A stretch of DNA of 64,000 nucleotides from Actinoplanes regularis (lineage in GTDB: Bacteria > Actinomycetota > Actinomycetes > Mycobacteriales > Micromonosporaceae), in the NCBI RefSeq assembly GCF_900188005.1, contig NZ_FZNR01000007.1, positions 186,001 to 250,000 of the forward strand, given 5' to 3'. Shown piece after piece: positions 17,326 through 27,293 of this stretch. A program made the translations under genes and the position numbers. The notes below the pieces were generated by a model that was not told where the DNA came from, did not search any database, and was given only the letters and a program-made list of their open reading frames with translations. The stretch's first letter is position 1. Each line of letters begins with the position of its first letter.

Positions 17326-17514
17326 GGTCGTCGCCCGCCACGGCCGGGTCGTCGCCCGCCACGGCCGGGTCGTCGCCCGCCACGGCCGGGTCGTCGCCCG
17401 CCACGGCCGGGTCGTCGCCCGCCACGGCCGGGTCGTCGCCCGCCACGGCCGGGTCGTCGCCCGCCACGGCCGGGTCGTCGCCCGCCACGGCCGGGTCGTC
17501 GCCCGCCACGGCCG
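17326..17514. repeat. 21-bp tandem repeat, nine copies
   Basis: Nine essentially identical 21-bp units occupy 189 bp between the isochorismatase and methyltransferase genes. The unit length is divisible by three, so frames stay open: from the ATG at 17324 it encodes repeated VVARHGR ending in TGA at 17518, and another frame runs on to overlap the methyltransferase start. Confidence 0.95.
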
Positions 17515-17587
17515 GTGAGGGTGGTGATCGTGGAGTTCCCGGCGCGAGGGTCGCGGTGGGCTGGATCGAGGAAGTCGCCGAGGCGAA

Positions 17588-18181
17588 GTGACGGCACACA
17601 ACAGGTGGCTGCGTAGGGTTGCCGAGGACCCGGGGCACTCGCAGTGGTACATCAAGCGGTTCCGGGACCTGGCCGCCGAGGGCGCTGACCTGGTCGGTGA
17701 GGCTCGGCTGGTCGACACGATGGTTCCGCGCGGCGCGCGAATCCTGGACGCGGGCTGCGGTCCCGGCCGGGTCGGGGGGCACCTGTTCAGACTCGGTCAC
17801 GAGGTGACCGGCGTCGACATCGACCCCGAACTGATCGCCGCTGCCGTCGACGACCATCCCGGCCCGCACTGGCTGGTCGGCGACCTGTCGGAGTTGGCGT
17901 TGTCCGGGCCGCCGTTCGACGCCGTTGTCTGTGCCGGCAACGTGATGACCTTCGCCGCCCCGGACACCCGCGTCGAGATCCTGCGCCGCTTCGCCGGCCA
18001 TCTGGCGCCGACCGGCCGCGCCGCTATCGGCTTCGGCGCCGGCCGGGACTATTCGTTCGACGAGTTTCTCGGCGACGTGACCACTGCCGGGCTGACCCCC
18101 GACCTACTGTTGAGCACCTGGGATCTGCGCCCGTTCACCCCGGACGCCGACTTCCTGGTGGCGCTCCTGCGCCACACGTAG
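17588..18181 (+). CDS. Class I SAM-dependent methyltransferase
   Basis: The 197-residue protein has motif I as ILDAGCGPGRVGGHLFRLG and the acidic end of strand 2 as GVDIDPELIAAA; motif III-IV is FDAVVCAGNVMTFAAPD. The substrate is unknown. The start is GTG and overlaps (GTGA) the stop of an open frame that comes out of the repeat array, but whether that frame is translated is uncertain. Confidence 0.85.
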   Translation: MTAHNRWLRRVAEDPGHSQWYIKRFRDLAAEGADLVGEARLVDTMVPRGARILDAGCGPGRVGGHLFRLGHEVTGVDIDPELIAAAVDDHPGPHWLVGDLSELALSGPPFDAVVCAGNVMTFAAPDTRVEILRRFAGHLAPTGRAAIGFGAGRDYSFDEFLGDVTTAGLTPDLLLSTWDLRPFTPDADFLVALLRHT

Positions 18182-18932
18182 AGCCCGCGGAAAGTGACCC
18201 GCAGTCTCCGGCCTCAAGGTTGTTGATCTACAGGTCTGGACGCGCCGGAGCCATGTCAGGTCGCGGCGCTGCGCTTGCTGGCGCCGTGCTGCGCTTGCTG
18301 GCGCCGTGCTGCGCTTGCTGGCGCCGTGCTGCGCTTGCTGGCACTGTGCTGCGCTTGCTGGCACTGGGCTGCGCTTGCAGGCACCGTGTCGGGCCGCGAG
18401 TCTCCCAAATACCGGATAGAAGCCCGCCCCTCGGCTGATGCTGACGGTGGTCAAGGAACTGGTGTTGCCGCTGTGCCCGCCAGCTCGGCTTGTCCGGCGG
18501 GTGCTGGTTGTAGTTACGGGGGCTTCCATACGGCTGTGGGGGCCAGCCTGGTTTGGCCGGTTGGTGCTGGTTGTGGTGATGGGGATTTCGATACGACTGT
18601 GGCAGCCAGCTTGGCGTGCCCTACTGCGGTTGATGGCGTGTGTGCTGTTCGGCTTGGGTTACCGCACCGGCTTGGGTCACCGCGCCGGTTAGCCACCGCC
18701 TGGGCGGCCGCGCGGGTTTAGCGACCGCGTGGGTTTAGCCACCGCGCGGGTTTAGCCACCGCGCGGTGGCCGTGCTGGCTTGGCGGCCGTGCTGGCTGGC
18801 GGCCGTGCGGGCTTGGCGGCCGTGCGGGCTGGGCCTGCGGGCTGGGCCTGCTGGCTGGGGCAGGAGGGTTGCCGGGCGTGCCGACGGGGTGGCCGGTCGG
18901 TCGAGGCGACGGGGTGTTGGTGGGGCAGTGGG
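18182..18932. other. 750-bp gene-free, repeat-rich region
   Basis: No gene is supported. The region holds a six-copy 20-bp array, then a low-complexity stretch of degenerate short repeats around 18690-18870 built from GGTTTAGCCACCGCG and GGCGGCCGTGC units. A hydrophobic plus-strand frame at 18438-18692 has no ribosome-binding site or family character. Confidence 0.6.
18271..18390. repeat. 20-bp tandem repeat, six copies
   Basis: The unit is GCGCTTGCTGGCGCCGTGCT; the first three copies are identical and the last three drift. The period is not a multiple of three, arguing against a coding role. Confidence 0.92.
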
Positions 18933-19730
18933 TCAGTGGAGGTGCCAGGCGCGCTGGCGGGTGCGGTCGACGGCGATCTGGTAGGAGAGTTCGAACCGGT
19001 GCGTCGGATTGGCGTGGTACCAGCGCATTGCCTGCAGGACGAGCGCCGGGTCTGACGCCAGCCACGGGACCTGGATGATCACGCATTCCGGGGCGCGGAA
19101 CAGGGAGCGCCGGATCCGGGTCTGGGGGGCGAACTCCGCAGGCACCGCGATGATCGGGATGCGGGCCTGTTCGCCGGCGGCGATCTCGCGGATGGCCTCC
19201 CACGGGATGAACTGCTGGGCCCAGATGCCGTGGTGGTAGATGCCGTCCGGGGTGAGGGCCAGCCGGCCCGGAGCGTGCCGGAGCAGCAGGAACAGCGCGC
19301 CGCCGGTGAGGACGGCGCCCACGGCCAGCGGTGGGGTGCTGAACACCAGGGCGATCTGGGCCAGGGTGAGCAGGGTGAGGAAACTTCCGTACCAGTAGTA
19401 GAGCCGCCGGGAGTAGGCGAAGGTCAGCCCGGGGCTGCCGTCGTCGATCCCGGCGATCCGCATCCGGTCGCCGGTGTTGTGCGGGCGGACCCACAGGTTC
19501 AGCAGGAGCCCGAACAGGTGGCCGAGAACCAGCACGGCGACGCCGCAGGCCAGCGCGGCGGCGAAGTCGCCGAGGATCACCGACCACACACCGGCGGCCA
19601 GGACCAGGATGGCCAGCAGGCCGCTACCGACGGCCGCGTGCACCAGCCGCGAGGAGGGTTGGTAGTCCCGCCACGGCGACGGGTCCGCGGAGACCGGCGT
19701 GGTGCGCGGCAGATCGAAGTAGAGGGTCAT
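18933..19730 (-). CDS. Membrane protein with PH-like C-terminal domain
   Basis: From MTLYFDLPRTTPVSADPSP this 265-residue protein has two pairs of membrane helices (AAVGSGLLAILVLAAGVW with VAVLVLGHLFGLLLNLW, then SFLTLLTLAQIALVF with GAVLTGGALFLLL). A bacterial PH-like domain follows: LALTPDGIYHHGIWAQQFIP and WEAIREI. The function is unknown. The open frame extends 86 residues further upstream through a 39-bp repeat array encoding GGLEPHQRTPTA units; I start at the ATG after the array because the repeats look like non-coding minisatellite, but the longer form cannot be excluded. Confidence 0.7.
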   Translation of the reverse strand: MTLYFDLPRTTPVSADPSPWRDYQPSSRLVHAAVGSGLLAILVLAAGVWSVILGDFAAALACGVAVLVLGHLFGLLLNLWVRPHNTGDRMRIAGIDDGSPGLTFAYSRRLYYWYGSFLTLLTLAQIALVFSTPPLAVGAVLTGGALFLLLRHAPGRLALTPDGIYHHGIWAQQFIPWEAIREIAAGEQARIPIIAVPAEFAPQTRIRRSLFRAPECVIIQVPWLASDPALVLQAMRWYHANPTHRFELSYQIAVDRTRQRAWHLH

Positions 19731-19756
19731 CGCGCGTTCCGATCCACGAAGCAGTT

Positions 19757-19968
19757 CGAGGCCGCCGAAAGCGGTCGGCGTTCGTTGGTGGGGTTCGGGG
19801 CCGCTGGATGCGGTCGGCGTTCGTTGGGGAGGTTCGAGGCCAACGGGAGTTTGTTGGTGGGGTTCGGGGCCGCCAAACGCGGTCGGCGTTTGTTGGTGGG
19901 GTTCGAGGCCACCGGGAGCGGTCGGCGTTCGTTGGTGAGGTTCGAGGCCGCCGGGAGCGTCAGGCTCG
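19757..19968. repeat. 39-bp degenerate tandem repeat
   Basis: Five to six copies of a 39-bp unit with core GGTCGGCGTTCGTTGGTG lie directly upstream of the PH-like membrane protein. The unit is in frame with it on the minus strand and would encode GGLEPHQRTPTA-like 13-mers. Confidence 0.85.
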
Positions 19969-20004
19969 GCGCCGCCGGAAACGGCCACCGACCACTGGAG
20001 AGGT

Positions 20005-20175
20005 TCATCGGGGCCGCCGGATCCGCCGCGCCAGCGGTCCTGCGGGCTCGCCCCCGGTCACGGCCGGCAACGAAAGCTCCGGCGTAGTGACACGGCGTGC
20101 TGCCTCATTAGCGCGGCGTAGCCGCTCAGTGATCATGCGAAGGATGTCCAGGTCGATACGCGGACGATCGCTCAT
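20005..20175 (-). CDS. Small hypothetical protein, 56 residues
   Basis: The frame starts ATG and reads MSDRPRIDLDILRMITERL followed by RRANEAARRVTTPE and a Pro/Arg-rich tail. GAGGAAAG lies eight bases upstream of the ATG, and the N-terminal half has the pattern of an amphipathic helix. No family is recognised. It lies upstream of the repeat array on the same strand as the PH-like membrane protein. Confidence 0.4.
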   Translation of the reverse strand: MSDRPRIDLDILRMITERLRRANEAARRVTTPELSLPAVTGGEPAGPLARRIRRPR

Positions 20176-20577
20176 CAGGTCTTTCCTCTTCCCGTCCCCC
20201 GGGTTTGGTGCTCAGGAGTACGAGTATCGAGGATGATGAGTTCAAACGGAGAGTAATCATGACGGCGAACTCGTTCAAGAATCGCCACTCCGGACAATCA
20301 CCCTGATTCACCCAGCCCAACCACCTGCCATGGAAGCGCTCCCGGTCCCAGGAATCCGAACAGACCACCCCATTCCATCAATGAAGGTTTCCGGAAGCGC
20401 CAGGAAATGGCACACCGAGCGACGACCTGGTGTCCACTCTTGACATTGCAAACTTAAGCCACTTAATAATGTCCCGGTCAAAGGTGAATCTCGCGCCGGG
20501 CTGGGCGCGCGCGGGTGACCCGGGCCGGTAACCCGCTGCCTGGAACACGGCGGCGTTGAAGATCGAAGGATCTGCAG
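20176..20577. other. 402-bp promoter region of the ABC importer operon
   Basis: This region is relatively AT-rich and has no gene larger than about 15 codons. It contains a LacI-like half-palindrome TGGAAGCGCTCCC at 20331 and a sigma-70-like promoter described separately. Confidence 0.5.
20440..20470 (+). promoter_or_regulatory. Sigma-70-like promoter of the ABC operon
   Basis: TTGACA at 20440-20445 is followed after 19 bases by AATAAT at 20465-20470, a 5/6 match to TATAAT. The spacer contains AAACTTAAGCC and the AT-rich sequence stands out from its surroundings. It lies about 107 bases upstream of the binding-protein start. Confidence 0.55.
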
Positions 20578-22284
20578 ATGTTGAATCTTCTGACCCGCCG
20601 GGGCCGCCGCCTCGGCGCCGCGGTGGCCGCGTCCGCCGCGCTAGCCCTGGCCGTCGCCGGCTGTTCGGACGGCGGCGGTGGTGGCACCGATGCGAACAAG
20701 GGGGCCGCGAACAGCTCCATCACCATCTTCAATGGAGCCACCGGGACGATCGTCGAGAACTGGAACCCGTTCACCCCGACGTTCCTGCAGCCCACCAACG
20801 GTCTCATCTACGAGCCGCTGTACTGGTACAACTTCGCCGCCGAGTCGAAGCCGACCCCGATGCTGGCCACCGGGTACGCCTGGGACGGCGCCGGCAAGGT
20901 CCTGACCATCACCACCCGCGAGGGGGTGAAGTGGTCGGACGGGCAGCCGTTCTCCGCGAAGGACGTGGCGTTCACCTTCGAGCTGATCCGGAAGAACAAG
21001 GCGCTCAACTCGACCGGCATCAGCCTCGCCTCGGTCGAGGCCAAGGATGACAAGACCGCGGTCCTGACGTTCACGAAGCCGTCGTTCACCGACGAGGCGG
21101 CGGTCATCGCCAACACCCCGATCATCGCCGAGCACGTGTGGAGCAAGATCTCCGACCCGGCGAAGACCGTGAACCAGAATCCGGTCGGCACCGGGCCGTA
21201 CAAGCTGAAGACGTTCTCCGCGCAGAGCTACGTGATGGAGAAGAACGCGAACTACTGGCAGCCCGGCAAGCCGCAGATCCAGAATGTCCGCTACATCGCC
21301 CTGGCCACCGCCGACGCCGCGAGTGCCGCGCTGACCGCCGGCCAGGTGGACTGGATGAGCGCGTTCCTGCCCGGCCTGGAACAGCTGATCAAGAACCAGA
21401 AGAATCTGACGTACGTCAACACCCCGGCCCTGACCGCGTCGATCTTCACGTGCTCCGGTGCCGAACTGGGCTGCAAGGGCCCGCAGACCGACCGGGCCGT
21501 CCGCCAGGCGATCTACTGGGCGCTCAACCGCGACCAGCTGAACAAGCTGGCCGGTGGCGGCTTCGCGGAGACCGCCTCGCCGACCCTGCTGCTGCCCAAG
21601 CGGGATCAGGGCTGGATCGCCAACCCGAACAACCTCAACACCCCGGGCGGGCCGGACGTCGCCAAGGCCAACCAGATCCTGGACGCGGGCGGCTGGGTCA
21701 AGGGCGGGGACGGCATCCGTACCAAGAACGGCGAGAAGCTGTCCCTGACCATCCAGACGGTGACCGGCTGGAGCGACTTCATCTCGCTGAACGACGCGAT
21801 GACCCAGCAGCTCAAGGAGATCGGCATCGAGCTCAAGCCGACCCAGCTGTCCTGGAACGAGTGGAACAACAACCAGACGCAGGGCAAGTACCAGCTCTCG
21901 CTGGACTCGATCGGGCTGGGCGCGTCGCCCAACCCGTACGCCACCTATCTGAAGTATTCGTCGATCACCACCGCCAAGGTCGGCGAGGCCGCACCGCCGA
22001 GCGGCAACTACGCACGTTACTCCAACGGCAAGGTGGACGCGGCGGTCGCCGCGGCGGCCGCGACCAACGACGAGGCCGCGCAGAAGGCGCAGTACGCGAT
22101 CATCCAGGACGAGATCGTGCGGGACCTGCCGTACATCCCGATCTACGTGAACTCGATGCTCACCGAGTTCAACACCGGCAACGCCACCGGCTGGCCGTCG
22201 AACGACAACAAGTACGCCCTGCCCGCCTCCTGGAAGCAGTGGGACAACGGCATCGTGCTGACCAACCTGAAGCCCGCGAAGTAA
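20578..22284 (+). CDS. ABC importer solute-binding lipoprotein, family 5
   Basis: The 568-residue protein begins with a twin-charged signal and lipobox (ALALAVAGC) and is a family-5 (Opp/Dpp-type) binding protein: NWNPFTPTFLQPTNGLIYEP, the GYAWDGAGKVLTITTREGVK strand pair and WSDGQPFSAKDVAFTFELI are hallmarks. Such proteins bind peptides, nickel or, in actinobacteria and Thermotoga, beta-linked oligosaccharides. The sequence alone does not settle the ligand; the glycosidase locus 12 kb downstream makes an oligosaccharide plausible. It leads a five-gene operon. Confidence 0.92.
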   Translation: MLNLLTRRGRRLGAAVAASAALALAVAGCSDGGGGGTDANKGAANSSITIFNGATGTIVENWNPFTPTFLQPTNGLIYEPLYWYNFAAESKPTPMLATGYAWDGAGKVLTITTREGVKWSDGQPFSAKDVAFTFELIRKNKALNSTGISLASVEAKDDKTAVLTFTKPSFTDEAAVIANTPIIAEHVWSKISDPAKTVNQNPVGTGPYKLKTFSAQSYVMEKNANYWQPGKPQIQNVRYIALATADAASAALTAGQVDWMSAFLPGLEQLIKNQKNLTYVNTPALTASIFTCSGAELGCKGPQTDRAVRQAIYWALNRDQLNKLAGGGFAETASPTLLLPKRDQGWIANPNNLNTPGGPDVAKANQILDAGGWVKGGDGIRTKNGEKLSLTIQTVTGWSDFISLNDAMTQQLKEIGIELKPTQLSWNEWNNNQTQGKYQLSLDSIGLGASPNPYATYLKYSSITTAKVGEAAPPSGNYARYSNGKVDAAVAAAAATNDEAAQKAQYAIIQDEIVRDLPYIPIYVNSMLTEFNTGNATGWPSNDNKYALPASWKQWDNGIVLTNLKPAK

Positions 22285-22297
22285 GGATCCACGGACC

Positions 22298-23287
22298 GTG
22301 CGCTACCTGCTTCGCAAGTTCGGGTTCTACCTGGTCGCCCTCTGGGCGGCGCTGACGGTGAACTTCTTCGTCCCGCGCCTGATGCCCGGTGACCCGGTTC
22401 TGATCCTGCTCGCGAAGCTGGGTCAGCGCGGGCCGGTCACCCCGGAGATGCGGGCCTCGGTCGAGGCCCTGCTGGGTGCGGAGAGCGGCGAGCCGCTGTG
22501 GCACCAGTACCTGGACTATCTGGGGAACCTGGCACACGGGGACCTGGGCGTCTCGGTGACGTTCTTCCCCGCGCCGGTCAGCTCGATCATCGGACAGACC
22601 CTGCCCTGGACGATCGGCCTGATCGGCCTCGCCACGATCATCTCGTTTCTGGCCGGCGTCGGCCTCGGCACCGTCGCCGGCTGGAAACGAGGCTCCTGGC
22701 TGGACAATCTCATCCCGGTCACCACGATGTTCCAGTCCGTGCCGTACTTCTGGCTGGCTCTGATCCTGCTCTTCGCGTTCGGCAGCGTCTGGCCGCTCTT
22801 TCCGCTGAACGGCGGATACGACGTCTACAACGTGACCCCGGGCTGGAACGGCCCGTTCATCGGCTCGGTCCTCTACTACGGCGCGCTGCCGGCGATCACC
22901 ATCGTCCTGTCGTCGGTCGGCGGCTGGATGCTCGGCATGCGCAACATGATGGTGTCGACCCTCTCCGAGGACTACATGGTCACCGCGGAGGCGAAGGGTC
23001 TGCGCCCGGGCCGGATGATGCGGCGTTACGCGGCTCGCAACGCGATCCTGCCGTCGGTCTCCGGCTTCGCGATCTCGCTCGGCTTCGTCGTCTCCGGCTC
23101 GATCGTCACCGAGGCGGTCTTCTCCTATCCCGGCATCGGTTCCGCGCTGCTACAGGCCGTCAGCGGCAACGACTACGCCCTCATGCAGGGCATCTTCCTG
23201 GTCATCACGCTCTCCGTGCTCGCCGCGAACCTGCTGGTCGACCTTCTGTACTCGATCATCGACCCGCGCACCCGGTCGCGGGCCTGA
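22298..23287 (+). CDS. ABC importer permease (DppB type)
   Basis: The 329-residue permease starts with GTG 13 bases after the binding-protein stop. It has the DppB-type N-terminus RYLLRKFGFYLVALWAALTV and the large extracytoplasmic loop, then six helices, and the EAA coupling loop EAKGLRPGRMMRRYAARNA. It forms one half of the membrane channel. Confidence 0.94.
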   Translation: MRYLLRKFGFYLVALWAALTVNFFVPRLMPGDPVLILLAKLGQRGPVTPEMRASVEALLGAESGEPLWHQYLDYLGNLAHGDLGVSVTFFPAPVSSIIGQTLPWTIGLIGLATIISFLAGVGLGTVAGWKRGSWLDNLIPVTTMFQSVPYFWLALILLFAFGSVWPLFPLNGGYDVYNVTPGWNGPFIGSVLYYGALPAITIVLSSVGGWMLGMRNMMVSTLSEDYMVTAEAKGLRPGRMMRRYAARNAILPSVSGFAISLGFVVSGSIVTEAVFSYPGIGSALLQAVSGNDYALMQGIFLVITLSVLAANLLVDLLYSIIDPRTRSRA

Positions 23288-23300
23288 GCGGGGAGCGATC

Positions 23301-24253
23301 ATGACCATGACCACCGAGCGGTCCGGGACGACAAGCAGACAAAATCCAAAATCGACGATCAAGGTACGGCGATTGGCGCGCAACAAGAAGCTCCTCGCCG
23401 GCCTGATCATCGGCGGCGCGATCGTGCTCTTCGGCGTCTTCGGCCCCCTGCTCACCCAGGACCCGGCCCTGGTGAACGACATCGGCCTGACCCCGCCGAG
23501 CGCCGACCACTGGCTCGGCACCACGCAGACCGGCCAGGACGTCCTGGCCCAGCTCGCCTATGGCACGCGCGGCTCGCTGGCCGTCGGCGCGATCGTGGGC
23601 GTACTGACCCTGATCCTGTCGACGTTCTTCGGGGTCGTCGGCGCCTACGCCGGCGGCTGGTTCGACGAGATGTTCTCCCTCTTCACCAACGTCATGCTGG
23701 TCATCCCCGGCCTGCCGCTGGTGATCGTGATCTCCAGTTACGTCCCGGACAAGAACATCTGGCTGGTCTCCATCGTCCTGGCGATCACCAGCTGGGCCGG
23801 TTCCGCCCGGGTGCTGCGCGGCTACACGCTCAGCCTGCGCGACCGTGACTACGTGCTGGCCGCCCGGGTGGCCGGTGAGAAGCGCCGGCGGATCCTGGCC
23901 GTGGAGATCCTGCCGAACCTGATCCCGCTGCTCGCCTCCCAGGTCGTGTTCGCGGTCATCTTCGCCATCCTCGGCGAGGCCGGCCTCTCCTACCTCGGCC
24001 TCGGCGCGAGCGGCTCGTTCACCTGGGGCACCATGCTGTACTACGCGCAGAACGGCCTCGCCCTGCGGCTCGGCGCGTGGTGGTGGTTCGTGCCGCCGGG
24101 CCTGATGCTGGCCCTCTTCGGCGCCGCCCTCTCGCTGATCAACTTCTCGATCGACGAGATCATCAACCCGAAGCTGCGCAATCAGACCCGGGCCGCCCGC
24201 AAGGGCTGGCGGATGTCGCGTGAGCAGCTGTCCAAGGCGAAAGAGGCCACGCT

Positions 24254-24257
<4 letters not shown>
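23301..24257 (+). CDS. ABC importer permease (DppC type)
   Basis: This 318-residue protein has the typical DppC layout: a cytoplasmic N-terminus, KLLAGLIIGGAIVLFGVFGP as first helix, HWLGTTQTGQDVLAQLAYG, and the coupling motif AARVAGEKRRRILAVEILPN. It pairs with the DppB-type subunit. Its stop overlaps the ATPase start by GTGA. Confidence 0.94.
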
Positions 24258-25135
<878 letters not shown>

Positions 25136-25217
25136 TCGACTGCACCGGGCGGCAGCCACCGGAACCGCGTCGCGGCCTCGCGGGCGAGGGCCAGGAGAGC
25201 GTGACAATGGAGGCACA

Positions 25218-26033
25218 GTGACCACCCTCGAAGTGCGCGGGCTGGGCAAGGACTACCGGCTGCGGGACGGGTGGCGGACCAGCACCCTGCGGGCCGTCGA
25301 CGACGTCAGCTTCACCCTCGAGCACGGCCGGACCACGGCGCTGGTCGGGCAGAGCGGCAGCGGCAAGTCCACCGTGGCCAAGCTGCTGCTGCAGTTGGAG
25401 CTGCCGACCCGGGGGGAGATCCGGCTCGACGGCGAACCCGTGGCGCGGCGGGGCGCGGGGCTGGCGGCCTATCGCCGTACCGTCCAGATGGTCTTTCAGG
25501 ATCCTTTCGCGTCGCTCAATCCCTATCACACGATCGGGCACCACCTGGCCCGCCCGATCCGGCTGCACAACCCGGGCATGCCCGGCGCGGAGGTCCAGAA
25601 ACGCGTCCTGGAGCTGCTGGAACGCGTCCGTCTGACCCCGGCGGAGAACGTCGCGCGCCGCCGCCCGCACGAGCTCTCCGGTGGTCAGCGGCAACGCGTC
25701 GCCATCGCCCGCGCGCTGGCGCCCGAGCCCGGCGTGCTGATCGCGGACGAGCCGGTGTCGATGCTGGACGTCTCGATCCGGCTCGGAGTGCTGAACCTGC
25801 TGGCGACGCTGCAGCGGGAGGAGGATCTCGGCGTCCTCTACATCACCCACGACCTCGCCACCGCCCGGCACTTCTCCGACGAGATCCTGGTGATGTACAA
25901 GGGCTCGATCGTCGAACGGGGGCCCGCCGACGACGTCATCCTGAACCCGCGGCACGAGTACACGAAGACCCTGGCCGAGGCGGCTCCGAACCCGGAGCGG
26001 AGAATCGGCGAGCTGCGCTCCCCCTCGCGGTAG
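25218..26033 (+). CDS. ABC importer ATPase (DppF type)
   Basis: The 271-residue second ATPase starts with GTG 82 bases after the first ATPase. It carries Walker A GQSGSGKSTVAKL, signature LSGGQRQRVAIARALA, Walker B LIADEPVSMLDVS and the switch YITHDLATA. Note VSMLD where most family members have TSALD. With the other ATPase it forms the heterodimeric motor. A strong hairpin terminator follows. Confidence 0.95.
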   Translation: MTTLEVRGLGKDYRLRDGWRTSTLRAVDDVSFTLEHGRTTALVGQSGSGKSTVAKLLLQLELPTRGEIRLDGEPVARRGAGLAAYRRTVQMVFQDPFASLNPYHTIGHHLARPIRLHNPGMPGAEVQKRVLELLERVRLTPAENVARRRPHELSGGQRQRVAIARALAPEPGVLIADEPVSMLDVSIRLGVLNLLATLQREEDLGVLYITHDLATARHFSDEILVMYKGSIVERGPADDVILNPRHEYTKTLAEAAPNPERRIGELRSPSR

Positions 26034-26042
26034 GGGATCGGC

Positions 26043-26078
26043 GTCCGTGCGGCGGCCCGGCCCGGCCGTCGCACGGAC
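26043..26078 (+). terminator. Terminator of the ABC importer operon
   Basis: A 15-bp stem with one mismatch (GTCCGTGCGGCGGCC against GGCCGTCGCACGGAC) around a 6-base loop is followed by TCTTCTC. Confidence 0.75.
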
Positions 26079-26190
26079 TCTTCTCGGGACGGCGGGGTGG
26101 TACCACCCCGCCGGGCTCTCGAGCGGGTGAACCGCTGGACCGGCCGGGCTACCGTTGTCTCCAACGTTCCAGCAGGTAGGGAGAGTTTCG

Positions 26191-26448
26191 GTGGGCTTCT
26201 TCAAACGAATGGTCCTGTCCGCGGTCGCGTCGAAGCTCGAACGCCGGGCACACCACAGCCGCAACCCGGTGGTGCACCACCTGCTCCGCGAGGTGAACCG
26301 GAAGCTCGGCCGGCACGGCGGCTATCCCTACGGGGCGTACCAGCAGCCCGGCTACCCGCACTACGGCCCGCAGTACCACGCCGGGCCGGCGTACCACGGC
26401 CACTACCGCCACCACGGGCACTACCGGCACCACGGCCACTATCGCTGA
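26191..26448 (+). CDS. Small His/Tyr-rich protein
   Basis: The 85-residue protein starts with GTG about 10 bases after a GGTAGGGAGAG site. The first half is a basic amphipathic helix (FFKRMVLSAVASKLERRAHH); the C-terminal half is composed of Tyr, His, Gly and Pro with three YRHHGH-like units at the end. The histidine density suggests metal binding, which is an inference. I recognise no family. Confidence 0.6.
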   Translation: MGFFKRMVLSAVASKLERRAHHSRNPVVHHLLREVNRKLGRHGGYPYGAYQQPGYPHYGPQYHAGPAYHGHYRHHGHYRHHGHYR

Positions 26449-26484
26449 GCCGGGTGCACGCAACCAGCACACCTGGGTCACCGG

Positions 26485-26540
26485 CGACCACCAGCACGAC
26501 GGCCTGCGGGTGGCCGGTGACCGGATCCTCGAACGCCTGA
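26485..26540. repeat. Duplicated gene-end remnant, copy 1
   Basis: This 56-bp segment matches 31297-31352 at 53 of 56 positions. Both copies keep a frame reading DHQHDGLR-AG-RILERL and lie 66-68 bases upstream of the two sulfotransferase paralogues, so they are the 3' end of a gene that once preceded the ancestral sulfotransferase. Confidence 0.85.
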
Positions 26541-26606
26541 GGACGATGGTCGCCGGCCTCCGCTTAAGTCCGGATTTGATGAGATAAGTACGGGTATTAA
26601 GGTCCC

Positions 26607-27245
26607 GTGAACATCATCGGCGCGGGATTCGGCCGGACCGGGACCTTGAGCCTCAAGACCGCGCTCGAACGGCTGGGCGAGGGTCCGTGCGCCCACATGC
26701 TGCCGCTGATCGGCGACGACGAGCGGTGCCGGCTGTTCATCCGGGCCGCCGCCGGCGAGCTGGACTGCCTGGACAGGGCGTTCGACGGGTATCGCGCCAC
26801 GGTGGACTGGCCGGGCGCCTACTTCTGGCGGCACCTGATCGCGCGGCACCCGGACGCCAGGGTGATCCTGACCGTGCGCGACCCGCGGGAGTGGTATGCC
26901 AGCGTGGAACGCACCATCTGGGCGGCCGGGCGCGGGCCGGCCCCGCCGGAGTTCGCGGTCTTCCGCCGGATGGGCGAGGCGGTGGTCTGGACGGGGACGT
27001 TCGACGGGCGGTTCGGGGACCGGGCGTACGCGATCGAGGTCTTCGATCGTCACAACGCCGCCGTGCGAGCGGCGGTGCCGGCCGGGCGGCTGCTCGAGTA
27101 CCGCGTGGCCGACGGGTGGGGGCCGCTCTGCGACTTCCTCGGGCACCCGGTGCCGGCGGAGCCGTTCCCGCGGCTGAACGACTCGGCGACCTTCCAGGAG
27201 CACGTCCGGGAGTTGCTGGCCGCCGGCGGAGCCGACGCCGGCTGA
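26607..27245 (+). CDS. Sulfotransferase-family protein, paralogue A
   Basis: The 212-residue protein belongs to the P-loop sulfotransferase-like family. The PAPS 5'-phosphosulfate loop is GAGFGRTGTLSLKTALERLG at the extreme N-terminus, and the 3'-phosphate site is VILTVRDPREWYASVERTIW. The acceptor is unknown. The start is GTG. It is nearly collinear with a second copy 4.8 kb downstream; the two differ mainly between residues about 110 and 125. Confidence 0.88.
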   Translation: MNIIGAGFGRTGTLSLKTALERLGEGPCAHMLPLIGDDERCRLFIRAAAGELDCLDRAFDGYRATVDWPGAYFWRHLIARHPDARVILTVRDPREWYASVERTIWAAGRGPAPPEFAVFRRMGEAVVWTGTFDGRFGDRAYAIEVFDRHNAAVRAAVPAGRLLEYRVADGWGPLCDFLGHPVPAEPFPRLNDSATFQEHVRELLAAGGADAG

Positions 27246-27265
27246 ATCGTCCGGGCCAGGGCCGC

Positions 27266-27283
27266 GTACTACATGCGTAGTAC
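27266..27283. promoter_or_regulatory. Operator of the BrnT-like toxin-antitoxin pair
   Basis: GTACTACATGCGTAGTAC is a perfect 7+7 inverted repeat with a 4-base centre, 10 bases upstream of the toxin GTG. It fits a ribbon-helix-helix autorepression site and may overlap the -10 region. Confidence 0.75.
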
Positions 27284-27293
27284 GCTTTTGAGT

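Noticed and set aside
16476-18390. Tandem arrays that might be taken for CRISPR
   Set aside because: Units are directly adjacent without unique spacers, and no cas genes are present.
18438-18692. Hydrophobic 84-residue plus-strand frame
   Set aside because: It lies in low-complexity repeats, has no ribosome-binding site and its composition follows the GC-skewed repeat sequence.
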